From contig JAIERI010000057.1 in NCBI GenBank assembly GCA_019747015.1, forward strand, positions 1 to 36,497: DNA of 36,497 nucleotides. The letters are read 5' to 3'. The stretch is from Xanthobacteraceae bacterium (GTDB lineage Bacteria > Pseudomonadota > Alphaproteobacteria > Rhizobiales > Xanthobacteraceae). The notes below the pieces were generated by a model that was not told where the DNA came from, did no database searches, and was given only the letters and a program-made list of their open reading frames with translations. Made by a program: the position numbers and the translations under genes. Position 1 is the first letter of the stretch. Each line of letters opens with the position of its first letter. Positions 9,544 to 19,534 of this stretch are shown here, in pieces.

Positions 9544-10242
9544 TCAGTTAAAATGGTAGTTCACGCGTGCCGTGATCAGATCCACGTCACCATTAAATTG
9601 AACCGGCTCATCGAGCGGACGGCCGACCGTGTAGACCCGCCCGTCCATGAACAGATGATTGTATTCGATACCGGCTGACCAATGAGGTGCAAATCCATAT
9701 TCAAAACCGACACCAACGTTGCCGTTCCATTGTTCCTGAACTCCGGTACCGCCATCGAAGATGCCATCGAACGTGGTTGAATAATCGCTCCTTGTAACGG
9801 CGGCGCCGCCTTTGAAATACAGCAAGGCTGCGTTCCACGTGTAACCCACTTGCCCGGTGAGCAACCAGAGCCCGCTGAGGTGATTGTAAAGCGTCAGGCG
9901 CGCATTGTTCGGATCGACATGGTTGCCCTGCAAGTTGGCCCAGTCGCCCTGGGCCTCCAGACCGAAAACCAGGCGGCCTGTCTGCAGGCGAAATCCGATC
10001 TGGCCGCCGCCGATTCCGCCGTCAGTCGTATCGCATCCCGCTGTTGCAGGGGATGCCGGATCGCCCCAACATTTGTTCGACGTTCCGAGGCCGCCATTTA
10101 TGCCGCCATAGAGGCCGCTCCAGTTATAAACAGGAGCCACAGAGGCCGGTGTTTCGGCAAACGTGTGAACACCGCGCCCCGCCGCAGACGCTGCGCCGGC
10201 AAAAACGAACGCTGCCACAGCAGCGGCAATAACGGATTTCAT
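9544..10242 (-). CDS. Outer membrane beta-barrel protein (Omp25/porin-like)
   Basis: Signal peptide MKSVIAAAVAAFVFAGAASA; YNWSGLYGGINGGLG; GVGFEYGFAPHWSAGIEYNHLF; terminal VNYHFN. Confidence 0.92.
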   Translation of the reverse strand: MKSVIAAAVAAFVFAGAASAAGRGVHTFAETPASVAPVYNWSGLYGGINGGLGTSNKCWGDPASPATAGCDTTDGGIGGGQIGFRLQTGRLVFGLEAQGDWANLQGNHVDPNNARLTLYNHLSGLWLLTGQVGYTWNAALLYFKGGAAVTRSDYSTTFDGIFDGGTGVQEQWNGNVGVGFEYGFAPHWSAGIEYNHLFMDGRVYTVGRPLDEPVQFNGDVDLITARVNYHFN

Positions 10243-10428
10243 GCTGTCGTCCCCAAAAGACAGAATCTGTGCGCGGCGTGAAGGGACAACATGCCGTCAG
10301 CGATGGCGTCATTCGAATGGAGGAGGAGGCTTGCTTTGATCGACGGACGTGGCAAATCGGTCACGTCATTTGTCGAAGAGTCACCCTAGCGATCAGCGTT
10401 GCAGGACCGGCTGGAGTGAACAGGGCGG

Positions 10429-11028
10429 CTACCGCTTCGCAGGTGGCGCTTGCGGCGGTGGTGCAGCGTCCGCCTGATCGGCCTGCACCTTGCACGTCGC
10501 CGCCGCCAGCGTGGCCTTGGCCTGCGCCATCATGCTGGGCTCGGGGGCGAGCGCGCGCATGATGATCAGTCCGGTTGTCGTTGGAGATTCGATGATCAGG
10601 CGGTCGGCCGCGGTGATGTCCTCGTCCTCGGGCAGCGCGTCTTTCTGGTCCTTGGTCATCAGATTGAGTTCGATGACCTTGCGTCCGGCCGAGCGGTCGT
10701 TGATCGCGTAATAGGCGATGTCGCTGCGGGTGTAGAACGACACCGATGTGTAGGCCTGGCTCACCGGCACCGCGAGCTTGATCGCCCCGCCCGACAGATC
10801 GTATTTGCAGGCCGCGGCGGCGAAGGCCGGGTCCATGAACGGCATCGGCGCGCTCATAGGCTCGGCGGCGGGAAGCGGCGTCACCGTGTTCAATTTTGTG
10901 ATGGGATCGAGCCGAGCATAGGCGTCCTGTGTCGCGATGCGCGGCAGCGCCAGCACGCTGACCAGATGCACGACACCTCCCAGAATGATGCCGCCGATGA
11001 TTGCGAACAGCCAGCGGATCATGGGCAC
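10429..11028 (-). CDS. DUF1254-like membrane protein
   Basis: N-terminal TM segment; DPAFAAAACKYDLSGGAIKLAVPVSQAYTSVSFYTRSDIAYYAINDRSAG; overlaps the upstream DUF1214 gene. Confidence 0.7.
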   Translation of the reverse strand: MPMIRWLFAIIGGIILGGVVHLVSVLALPRIATQDAYARLDPITKLNTVTPLPAAEPMSAPMPFMDPAFAAAACKYDLSGGAIKLAVPVSQAYTSVSFYTRSDIAYYAINDRSAGRKVIELNLMTKDQKDALPEDEDITAADRLIIESPTTTGLIIMRALAPEPSMMAQAKATLAAATCKVQADQADAAPPPQAPPAKR

Positions 11029-11597
11029 CCCGCGGTTGCGACGGCGGGCATCGGCGCGTCTTTCTGCGAGCGCGTGGCGACCCCGACCGGCGTATCGTAG
11101 AGCCGCAGCGCCAGTTGATAACGATCGACGCCGCCGGTCGGCAGCCAGTTGCCGGCGCGGGCGCGAGAGGCGACCCGCACCTCGAACGCGCCGTCAGATT
11201 CGCGCACCACTTCCTCGCTGGTGAAGCCGTAGCGTTGCAGCGTGTTGGCGACCGGCTGTCCCTTCATGTCGTAAACCGTCAGCGTCCAGAACCGCGCGGC
11301 GGGTGTCACGCCGCTCACGGTCACGTCGCAGCGTCCGTCGAGCGCGCGGCCCTTGTCGTCGGCGATCGCGGTGAAGGTCACGCCGTCGCCGGTGCCGATC
11401 GGCAGTTCGCCGCTGCGCGCGATGGCGGCGCGCGAATAGGGATCGATGCCGCTGGTGCCGATCTTCGGCCGCGCGGTCCACGCGCCGATGGTGATGGTGC
11501 CGACATTGACGCCGCGTGTCGCGGTAGCCCAGGTGATGCCAAGACCGACCGCGATTGCGATCACCATCGCCAGAACTGAAACGACGATCAGCCGCAT
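11019..11597 (-). CDS. DUF1214 domain-containing protein
   Basis: FWTLTVYDMKGQPVANTLQRYGFTSEEVV...NWLPTGGVDRYQLALRLYDTPVG. Confidence 0.85.
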   Translation of the reverse strand: MRLIVVSVLAMVIAIAVGLGITWATATRGVNVGTITIGAWTARPKIGTSGIDPYSRAAIARSGELPIGTGDGVTFTAIADDKGRALDGRCDVTVSGVTPAARFWTLTVYDMKGQPVANTLQRYGFTSEEVVRESDGAFEVRVASRARAGNWLPTGGVDRYQLALRLYDTPVGVATRSQKDAPMPAVATAGCP

Positions 11598-11607
11598 GGC
11601 AAAGCCA

Positions 11608-13914
11608 TTATTGCACGCGCGTTTTCTTGCGCTGGGGAGGAGGCGCCGTCACGGCCACAGCCGGCGGCTCATCGGGCACCGCGGCGGCGACATTCTCCAC
11701 CGGCGGCGCGTTCGGCGCGGGCGACGGCTGTTTCGATGGCGAGGCGTCGTTGAACGTGGTCTTGCCCACGGCGCCGGCGCTCTTCACCGCGTCATCCATC
11801 AGCTTTTCGACGCGCACCAGAATGTTCACCCCGTTTCGTGTCAGCACCGGCGGCGGGCCGGTATTGTCGATACGAACGCTCGACGAATTGGCGGAGGCCA
11901 GAGCGTCCGGTGCGCGCTTGCCTGGGGTGACGCCCGGCAGATCCTTGATCTCGACGCCCTGATGCGCGACGACCATGATGTCGTGCCATGTCTTGGCCGG
12001 CAGCGAGCCGCCGGTCATGCGGTTGGTCGACGAATAGTCGTCGTTGCCGTACCACACCGCCATCGTGAAATTGCCGGTGTAGCCGACGAACCATGCGTCG
12101 CGATATGAGTTGGTGGTGCCGGTCTTGCCGGCGGCGGGAATGCCGTCGAGTTGTGCACGCCGCGCGGTGCCTTCCTCGACCACGTGACTCATCATTCCGA
12201 CCATGTCGTTGGCGACGGAGACAGGGATCACCTGTCGCGGCTTCGGCCCGTCGCGGTCGTACCGCCAGACCAGATCGCCGGCGCCGGTCCGCACTTCCAG
12301 CACGGCGTGCGGGGTGACGGCCTTGCCCTTGTTGGGGAAGGTTGCATAGGCCACCGCGTGTTCGATCACGTTCACTTCGTCCGCTCCGATCGGCAGCGAG
12401 GGCGTGTCCGGCAGCGGCGCCTTGATGCCGAACTTGCGCGCGGTCTCCACAATCTTGGCGCGGCCGGCTTTCGGGCCGCCCTTGCCGCCGATCGCGATCG
12501 ACAGCTTCACCGGCACCACGTTGATCGAGCGGGTGATCGCCTGCGTCAGCGTCACGGCGCCGGAATAGGAGTGGCCGTAATTTTGCGGACACCAGTTGCC
12601 GATGCACACCGGACCGTCGACCACGATGGAATTCGGCGTGAAGCCGTTCATCAGCGCGGTGGTGTAGACGTAAGGCTTGAACGAGGAGCCGGGCTGGCGC
12701 ATCGCGTCGGTGGCGCGGTTGAACTGGCTGGCGCCGTAGTCGCGGCCGCCCACCATCGCGCGCACGCCGCCGTCGAGATCGGCCAGCACCACGGCGGCCT
12801 GCGTCGCATGATAATCGCGGCCGAACTGGCGGAGTTGATCCTCGACGGTTTCTTCGGCGGCCTTCTGCACGTTCATGTCGATCGCGGTGCGCACCGTGAA
12901 CACGCGCTCGGTGTAGGAGCGCGGAAACGTCTCGACCAGCTTCTTCATCTCGTCGAAGGCATAGTCGAGATAATAATTCGGCGCGACGTCGTCGCGGCGA
13001 TCGACTGCGGTAGCGGGATTGCGCCGCGCGCCGAACACCTGGCCCTCGGTCATGAAGCCGGCATCGACGAGATTGTCGAGTACCACGTTGGCGCGCGCGC
13101 GCGCGGCGGGCAGGTTGATATGCGGCGCGTATTTTGTCGGCGCCTTGAACAGGCCGGCCAGCATCGCGGCTTCGGCGAGGTTCACGTCGCGCGCGGATTT
13201 GTTGAAGTAGAAATGCGCCGCGCCGTCGACGCCGAAGGTGCCGCCGCCCATGTAGGCGCGGTCGAGATAAAGTTTCAGAATCTCGTTTTTGGTCAGCCGC
13301 GTTTCCAGCCAGATGGCGAGGAAAGCTTCCTTGACCTTGCGCTCGATGGTACGCTCGTTGTTGAGGAACAGGTTCTTGGCGAGCTGCTGGGTGATCGAGG
13401 AGCCGCCCTGCCGCACGCCGCCGGCCTGTGCGTTGGTCATCAGCGCGCGCGCGGTGCCGGCGATGTCGATGCCGAAATGATCGTAGAAGCGGCGGTCTTC
13501 GGTCGCCAGCGTTGCCTTGATCAGGTGATCGGGAAAATCTTCCAGCGGGATCGAGTCGTTATGCTTGATGCCGCGGCTGCCGATCGGATTGTTGTAGCGG
13601 TCCAGAAACGTCACCGCCAAATCCGACTTCTTGAGCCAGTCGTCGTCGGATGTCTCGCGAAATGCCGGGATCGCCAGCGTCAGCATCAGGATCAGTCCGG
13701 CCAGACCGACAGTGGCCATTTCCGACAGCGGCTCGATGAATACCCAGCGTTTCCAGCGGCCGACATAGAAGCGGTCGGTGAACACGGAATAACGCTCGTA
13801 AAGTTCGCGCAGTTCCTTGCCGGAGGAGAACAGCGCGGAATCGATGCGCGCATCGAGGTCCAGAAGGAAGTTCTGGATCTGCTTCTTCAACTCGCTCAAC
13901 TCGATCTTGCGCAC
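11608..13914 (-). CDS. Penicillin-binding protein 1A (transglycosylase/transpeptidase)
   Basis: ATEDRRFYDHFGID, RQGGSSITQQLAKNLFL, RQPGSSFKPYVYTTAL, AGKTGTTNSYRDAWFVGYT motifs. Confidence 0.95.
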   Translation of the reverse strand: MRKIELSELKKQIQNFLLDLDARIDSALFSSGKELRELYERYSVFTDRFYVGRWKRWVFIEPLSEMATVGLAGLILMLTLAIPAFRETSDDDWLKKSDLAVTFLDRYNNPIGSRGIKHNDSIPLEDFPDHLIKATLATEDRRFYDHFGIDIAGTARALMTNAQAGGVRQGGSSITQQLAKNLFLNNERTIERKVKEAFLAIWLETRLTKNEILKLYLDRAYMGGGTFGVDGAAHFYFNKSARDVNLAEAAMLAGLFKAPTKYAPHINLPAARARANVVLDNLVDAGFMTEGQVFGARRNPATAVDRRDDVAPNYYLDYAFDEMKKLVETFPRSYTERVFTVRTAIDMNVQKAAEETVEDQLRQFGRDYHATQAAVVLADLDGGVRAMVGGRDYGASQFNRATDAMRQPGSSFKPYVYTTALMNGFTPNSIVVDGPVCIGNWCPQNYGHSYSGAVTLTQAITRSINVVPVKLSIAIGGKGGPKAGRAKIVETARKFGIKAPLPDTPSLPIGADEVNVIEHAVAYATFPNKGKAVTPHAVLEVRTGAGDLVWRYDRDGPKPRQVIPVSVANDMVGMMSHVVEEGTARRAQLDGIPAAGKTGTTNSYRDAWFVGYTGNFTMAVWYGNDDYSSTNRMTGGSLPAKTWHDIMVVAHQGVEIKDLPGVTPGKRAPDALASANSSSVRIDNTGPPPVLTRNGVNILVRVEKLMDDAVKSAGAVGKTTFNDASPSKQPSPAPNAPPVENVAAAVPDEPPAVAVTAPPPQRKKTRVQ

Positions 13915-14209
13915 CGGAATCCTCGGCTAACGAACGCAGTGGTTTGCGCGGACGAACATGCGGTCCGGTTGCGGCAGCCAGAAGGCAATCGAAGCCGCCC
14001 GGACAGGTTCGAGTCCGCATTCTTCTAGCCGAGCGCGGGCCATAAACCAATGCTCGCGTTGACTTTTTTCGCAGCGGGCGGAATTTGGCCGCAGTTTCAG
14101 TGGAGAGCAGGGGCGTCCGCGCGCTGGCCGCTTGCCGAACCGGAACCATAGCTCCTAGATGGGCTGTCGCCCCAATCCCCGGCGATGTTCAAACCGTCTT
14201 AAAAGGTCC

Positions 14210-14776
14210 ATGACCCAGCCTCCTCGGCCGCCGTCCACCCAGAGCGAATCATTCTGGAAAACCAAGACGTTGGAGGAAATGTCCGACGGCGAATGGGAAA
14301 GCCTGTGCGATGGCTGCGCGCGCTGCTGCCTCGAAAAGCTCGAGGACGAGGACACCGGCAAGATCTATTTCACCCATATTTCCTGCAAGCTGCTCGATGA
14401 AGGCTCCTGCGGCTGCAAGGATTATCCAAACCGCTCCGCCAAGGTGCCCGATTGCGTGCGCCTGACGCCGCAAAACGTCCGTATCCTGAACTGGCTGCCG
14501 CCAAGCTGCGGCTACAAACTGGTCGCCGAGGGCCGTGATCTGTACTGGTGGCATCCGCTGATTTCCGGCGACCGCAACACGGTCCACGAGTCCGGCGTCT
14601 CGGTGCGCGGCCGGGTATGGGGAACCGAGGATGAGATCGAGCCCGCGGACCTCGAGGACCACATCGTGCAATGGCCGGCCTTGCTGCCGAAACGGGCAAA
14701 GCTGAAGAACGCTCCGGATCCGGCCAAGGATTCTGCCAAGGCAGCCGCGCAATCGCGCCGATCACAATCGCGTTGA
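14210..14776 (+). CDS. YcgN family cysteine cluster protein (UPF0260-like)
   Basis: [52 protein letters not shown]. Confidence 0.93.
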   Translation: MTQPPRPPSTQSESFWKTKTLEEMSDGEWESLCDGCARCCLEKLEDEDTGKIYFTHISCKLLDEGSCGCKDYPNRSAKVPDCVRLTPQNVRILNWLPPSCGYKLVAEGRDLYWWHPLISGDRNTVHESGVSVRGRVWGTEDEIEPADLEDHIVQWPALLPKRAKLKNAPDPAKDSAKAAAQSRRSQSR

Positions 14777-14923
14777 TTGCCGCGCTTATGGCGCACGGGC
14801 CTATGCGCTGGTGCGCCTAACGGCGCGGAACGATGCGCGTTAGAAGATCGCATTGCTTCACCGTTATTTCCCTTCGCAACGCAACAATGATCGCGCGATC
14901 GCCGCGCAAGACATCAAGGCCGC

Positions 14924-16492
14924 ATGAACAGGATCGAACGACCAGGCGATGAGGCGAACGCGCGGCCGATGCCCGACAACATGTCGCAGATCACGAGCGA
15001 AGTGATCGACATCGTCGATGCGCCGCCGATGGCGCCGCATGCGCCGCTGTCGCCGGGCGAAATCCGCACCATCGTGATTGCGCTGGTGCTGAACATGTTT
15101 CTCACCGCGCTCGATCAGACCATCGTCGCCACCGCGCTACCGACCATCGGTCAGGAATTCCACGACGTTTCCAACCTGTCCTGGGTCATCACCGCTTATC
15201 TGTTGTCGTCGACCGCGGTCGCGCCGGTCTACGGCACGCTCAGCGACATCTACGGGCGGCGCTCGATGATCCTCGTCGCCACCGGGTTGTTTCTTGTCGG
15301 CTCGATATGCTGCGCGCTCGCGCCCAATCTTCTGACGCTGATCCTTGCGCGCGCGCTGCAAGGCATCGGCGGCGGCGGCATTCTGCCGCTGGTGCAGACC
15401 GTGGTGGCGGACATCGTGACCCCGCGTGAGCGCGGACGTTATCAGGGCTATTTCAGCGGGGTGTGGGTCGCGGCGGGTGTCGGCGGTCCGGTGCTCGGCG
15501 GATTGATCGCCGAACATCTGCACTGGTCGGTGATCTTCTGGATCAATCTGCCGCTCGGCCTGTTCTCGCTGGCGTTGTTGTTGCCGAAGATGAAAAAGAT
15601 TCCGGTCTTCCATCGCCGTCGCAAGGTCGACTGGCTGGGCGGCGTGTTGCTGATGGCCTCGGCGGTGACGCTGCTGCTGGTGCTGACATGGGGCGGCCAT
15701 CAGTTGCCGTGGCTGTCGCCGGCCATTCTGGCGATGATTGGATCGGCGGTTGTGCTGGCGCTGGCGTTCGTCTGGCATGCCCGCACCACCGACGAGCCGT
15801 TTTTGCCGATCCCGCTGCTCAGCGGTCCTGTCGTGCCTTTCGCCATGGTCGCGGGCGGCTGCGCCATCGGCGCCAATATCGCCATGACCGTGCATCTGCC
15901 GCTGTATTACGAGACGGTCTATCACCTCAGCGCCACCGAGTCGGGACTGGCGCTGATTCCACTGGTCGCGGTGGCGGTGACGGGAGCATGGATCACCGGC
16001 CATGCGATGGTGAAGCTTGCGCGCTACAAGCGTCCGGCGATCTTCGGCTCGTTTGCCTCGATGCTTGCCGCGCTGGTGCTGGCGGTCGCGACGCCGCTGC
16101 CGCTCTGGGCGCTCTTGGTGCTGTTGGCGATCTTCGCCTTCGGGCTCGGCACAGGCTTCCCGCTCAGCATCGTCTCCATCCAGAATGCGGTGGCGCGCGC
16201 GCAGGTCGGCACCGCGACCGGCGCGCTGAATTTTTTCCGCTCGCTGATGGCGTCGTTCGCCGTGGCGCTGTTCACCGCGATCTTGTTGACGGCGCTTGGC
16301 CGCGACATTTCCATCGGCGAGCATATCGTGGGCCGCAATGCGATCTCGGAAGCCGACATGGTTTCGGCGTTTCGTTATGTGTTTGCAGGCGCTGCGGTGT
16401 TTCTCTGCGTCTCCGGGATTCTCTGGATTTTGATGGAAGAGAAGCCTCTCGCCGGTCCCGCCAAGGCGCCGCCGGCCGAGATGGCTGAATAA
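14924..16492 (+). CDS. MFS transporter, DHA2 (EmrB/QacA) drug-efflux type
   Basis: LDQTIVATALPTIGQEF, YGTLSDIYGRRSMI, RALQGIGGGGILPLVQTVVADIVTPRERGRYQG; about 14 hydrophobic segments. Confidence 0.95.
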   Translation: MNRIERPGDEANARPMPDNMSQITSEVIDIVDAPPMAPHAPLSPGEIRTIVIALVLNMFLTALDQTIVATALPTIGQEFHDVSNLSWVITAYLLSSTAVAPVYGTLSDIYGRRSMILVATGLFLVGSICCALAPNLLTLILARALQGIGGGGILPLVQTVVADIVTPRERGRYQGYFSGVWVAAGVGGPVLGGLIAEHLHWSVIFWINLPLGLFSLALLLPKMKKIPVFHRRRKVDWLGGVLLMASAVTLLLVLTWGGHQLPWLSPAILAMIGSAVVLALAFVWHARTTDEPFLPIPLLSGPVVPFAMVAGGCAIGANIAMTVHLPLYYETVYHLSATESGLALIPLVAVAVTGAWITGHAMVKLARYKRPAIFGSFASMLAALVLAVATPLPLWALLVLLAIFAFGLGTGFPLSIVSIQNAVARAQVGTATGALNFFRSLMASFAVALFTAILLTALGRDISIGEHIVGRNAISEADMVSAFRYVFAGAAVFLCVSGILWILMEEKPLAGPAKAPPAEMAE

Positions 16493-16618
16493 ACGTCACG
16501 CTGAAAATTCATTCACGCTTGTGCAAGGATCGGCTGCGACCATGGCATTCGAGGCCATCGGGCGCTAAAGCCAACCCCAACATTTTCACCGCGCCGCGCC
16601 AAATCGATAAAGGAGACG

Positions 16619-16843
16619 ATGATGTCCAAGCCAACCGTCGAACAGACCAAGCTCGGCACCGAAGCGATCGCGTTCTGCATTGCGCGCACGCTGATCGAAC
16701 GCGATCCGTCCCTGAAGGCGCCGATGCGCGCGAACCTGCGCAAGATGTGGGAATTGCTCGACGGCAGCGAAGATCACGGCGCCGCCGACATGGTGGAAAG
16801 CCTGACCAAGGCGCTGAACGATCCGGCGTTTTTCAGAAGGTGA
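16619..16843 (+). CDS. Hypothetical protein (74 aa)
   Basis: AAAGGAG-like RBS upstream of 16619; MMSKPTVEQTKLGTEAIAFCIARTLIERDPSLKAPMRANLRKMWELLD. Confidence 0.65.
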   Translation: MMSKPTVEQTKLGTEAIAFCIARTLIERDPSLKAPMRANLRKMWELLDGSEDHGAADMVESLTKALNDPAFFRR

Positions 16844-17162
16844 GGGGCGCGCCGGTCTCGTCGGCCGTGTTGCCGGATGGAGCGCTGTCGCGCTCAGGCA
16901 CCGGAAGCAGATGAATCCGATTTGGCAGTGGAATGCGATTGATCCCGCTTTGATCGACCCAGGTCCGCAGGGCCCATTCCGCGACCACTGCATCGCGATA
17001 GGTGTCGGCGTTTCTAAGCAATCGCGTCAGCCGCCAGCCCGCCAGATCATCGTGTTCGATGGCGTATTGGCGAACCAGATAAGCCGCCTCCTTGAGGGTC
17101 AATGCTCGCCGCCCGCAGATCACCACGGCCGGGGATAAATCGATTACGATCATGAGCGCCAC
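16833..17162 (-). CDS. Hypothetical protein
   Basis: LKEAAYLVRQYAIEHDDLAGWRLTRLLRNADTYRDAVVAEWALRTWVD; convergent short overlap with 16619-16843. Confidence 0.6.
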   Translation of the reverse strand: MALMIVIDLSPAVVICGRRALTLKEAAYLVRQYAIEHDDLAGWRLTRLLRNADTYRDAVVAEWALRTWVDQSGINRIPLPNRIHLLPVPERDSAPSGNTADETGAPLTF

Positions 17163-17411
17163 CTGACTGGCCGGATAATGTCCGGCGGTTGAAGGATGGG
17201 AAGCAGATCGCCTCGACCGGAGGCTCAGACATCGAGCATTGTTGCTCCGCGGTCAGCGGGCTGTTCAAAATTGACCAACTCGCGCAACACCATCGAACTT
17301 GCCTAACGCATCCTTTCAATCCGCTGCGATTGTCCGGCAGCCATACTGTCGTTGTTCGGGCTCATTTATCAGCGTGAGTGGAGGCCTTCTGACATGATAG
17401 GAAAATAGTCC

Positions 17412-17440
17412 TTGACAGCGTCACGCTCCCGCAGTAGGTT
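17412..17440 (+). promoter_or_regulatory. Weak candidate sigma70-like promoter upstream of the GTA cluster
   Basis: TTGACA (17412-17417), 17-nt spacer, TAGGTT (17435-17440); the -10 is poor. Confidence 0.25.
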
Positions 17441-17544
17441 TGCGACATGCTCCAGAGGTGTAAGTGAAGGAACCGGCGCCGCCGGCGGGCGTTTGACCGT
17501 CGTGAATGCGCGAGTGTTTCGCGCCCAAGGATGCCGAGGTTCTC

Positions 17545-17697
17545 ATGCCGACAAAACAGCACGGACAGATCATTGAGACGCCGACCGAAGCGCGGCAGGC
17601 TGAACCGGGACCGTCGGTATTCGCGCTGCTGGCGATCTCGACCGTCGCGGCGATTTTTACGCTGGCGATCGTGTGGTTCCTGTTCTTCCGCACCTGA
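17545..17697 (+). CDS. Small single-pass membrane protein
   Basis: MPTKQHGQIIETPTEARQAEPGPSVFALLAISTVAAIFTLAIVWFLFFRT. Confidence 0.5.
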   Translation: MPTKQHGQIIETPTEARQAEPGPSVFALLAISTVAAIFTLAIVWFLFFRT

Positions 17698-17744
17698 TGC
17701 ACGGATGACGCGCCGGCAGATGGCCGGCTGAGGATTAGTCGAAC

Positions 17745-18221
17745 ATGGCTGCGAAGACATCTGCCAGACCGGCCAAAAAGCCGGTGGGGCGGAAAGCCGT
17801 GCGCGCACCGAAAAGCACGAAGATTTCGGGGACAAGGAAAAACAGCAAGGCTGTCTCGATCGTCACGCAAGGCCGTCATGTTCCCTCGAAAATCCTGAAT
17901 CAGGATATGTCCGCGCCGGTGGGAACGCTGCTCGCGCGCGTCTCCAGCGCTATCGAAGACGAACTGACGCAGATCGAGATGATCGTCAGCGGCGGCACTA
18001 AGCTGCGCGAACGCAATCAGGCCGAACGCCGCGCCCGCACGCTGGCCTCGCTGGCGCGCACTCTGCGCGAGGTGATGCAGCTTCGCGCCGGGGAGGAGAA
18101 GACCAAGCGCGATGACGATGCCGTGCCCAGAGACATCGGCGAGCTTCGACGCCAGCTCGCGCGCCGCCTGGACAGGATTGTCGCCGATGCAAAGGCTGCA
18201 AATCCTGGCGAGGCTGAATGA
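17745..18221 (+). CDS. Probable GTA/phage small terminase-like protein (g1 position)
   Basis: Directly precedes and overlaps TerL; basic N-terminus and helical C-terminus (RRARTLASLARTLREVMQLRAGEE...IGELRRQLARRLDRIV). Assigned mainly by position. Confidence 0.6.
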   Translation: MAAKTSARPAKKPVGRKAVRAPKSTKISGTRKNSKAVSIVTQGRHVPSKILNQDMSAPVGTLLARVSSAIEDELTQIEMIVSGGTKLRERNQAERRARTLASLARTLREVMQLRAGEEKTKRDDDAVPRDIGELRRQLARRLDRIVADAKAANPGEAE

Positions 18222-19482
18222 AGCCGAACTCGATCTCATCGCCGCGGACTGGCAATTGTTCGCGCATCCACATCAATGGCCGCCCGATGTTTCCGGCAAT
18301 GGCCGCGCCTGGCTGACATGGCTTTTGATCGGCGGGCGCGGCGCGGGCAAGACACGCGCCGGAGCGCAATGGATCAGAGCGCAGGCGCTGGGATTGCCGC
18401 CACTGGCGAGCGAGCCTGTGGAACGCATCGCGCTGGTCGGCGAGAGCGAGCATGATGTGCGCGAGGTGATGATCGAGGGCGTCTCGGGTCTGCTCGCGGT
18501 GCACCGGCGCGACGAGCGGCCTTTGTGGACGTCGTCGCGCAAGCGGCTCGAATGGAATAATGGCGCGGTGGCCTACGCGTTTTCGGCGGAGGATCCGGAG
18601 AGTCTGCGCGGGCCGCAATTCGGCTGTGCGTGGTCGGACGAGCTGGCGAAATGGCGCTACGCCGACGCGGCGTTCGACATGCTGCAGTTCGGCCTGCGCC
18701 TCGGCGCACAGCCACGCCAATTGATCACGACCACGCCGCGGCCGACGGCGCTCATTAAAAGACTGCTGAAAGACGCAAGCTGCGCGGTGACGCATGCGCC
18801 GACGAAAGCCAACGCGCTCAATCTCGCACCGAACTTTTTGCAAAATGTGATGGCACGTTACGCCGGCACACGGCTCGGGCGGCAGGAGCTTGACGGCGAA
18901 CTGATCGAGGACCGGCCCGATGCGCTGTGGACCCGCTCGCTGATCGAGCAATGCCGGATCGACATTGCGCCTTCACTGGCGCGCGTCGTGGTCGCGGTCG
19001 ATCCGCCGATCTCAAGCGGCAAGCGTGCGGATTCCTGCGGCATCGTCGCGGCGGGGATTACAGGCGAGGGCGCGATTGTTGTTCTCGCCGATGAAACGGT
19101 TGCGAACGCGACGCCGTCGGTGTGGGCGGCCAAGGCGATCGCGCTGTGGCGAAAGCTGGAAGCCGACGCATTAGTGGTGGAAGTCAATCAGGGCGGCGAC
19201 ATGGTGAAGGTCGTGATCGCGCAAGTCGATACAAACGTGCCGGTGCAATCGGTGCGCGCCTTGCGCGGCAAATATCTGCGTGCCGAGCCGGTCGCGACTT
19301 TGTATGAACAGGGCCGGGTCAAACACGCCGGTGTATTTCCGGCGCTCGAAGATGAAATGTGCGATTTCGGCCCGGCGGGCCTGACATCCGGCCGCTCGCC
19401 GGACCGGCTCGACGCCCTGGTGTGGGCGGTGGCGTCGCTGACCCACGGCGCGCGCGGCGCGCCGCGGGTGAGGGGGTTGTGA
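18187..19482 (+). CDS. Terminase large subunit (GTA g2)
   Basis: Walker A WLLIGGRGAGKTRAGAQWIR, AFSAEDPESLRGPQFGCAWSDELAKW, nuclease-region VVAVDPPISSGKRADSCGIV. Confidence 0.93.
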   Translation: MQRLQILARLNEAELDLIAADWQLFAHPHQWPPDVSGNGRAWLTWLLIGGRGAGKTRAGAQWIRAQALGLPPLASEPVERIALVGESEHDVREVMIEGVSGLLAVHRRDERPLWTSSRKRLEWNNGAVAYAFSAEDPESLRGPQFGCAWSDELAKWRYADAAFDMLQFGLRLGAQPRQLITTTPRPTALIKRLLKDASCAVTHAPTKANALNLAPNFLQNVMARYAGTRLGRQELDGELIEDRPDALWTRSLIEQCRIDIAPSLARVVVAVDPPISSGKRADSCGIVAAGITGEGAIVVLADETVANATPSVWAAKAIALWRKLEADALVVEVNQGGDMVKVVIAQVDTNVPVQSVRALRGKYLRAEPVATLYEQGRVKHAGVFPALEDEMCDFGPAGLTSGRSPDRLDALVWAVASLTHGARGAPRVRGL

Positions 19483-19534
19483 TTGTCTAACGGGGACGGT
19501 GGCCGTAGTCTGACGCCGGCAACCGGGGGACTTC

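Noticed and set aside
12151-14028. 625 aa + strand ORF
   Set aside because: Fully antisense to PBP1A, with low-complexity His/Arg/Gly-rich composition typical of shadow ORFs in high-GC DNA.
15137-16324. 395 aa minus-strand ORF
   Set aside because: Antisense to the MFS transporter; Arg/Gln/His-rich shadow ORF with no recognisable domain.
15463-16488. 341 aa + strand ORF in another frame
   Set aside because: Overlaps the MFS gene out of frame; shadow composition.
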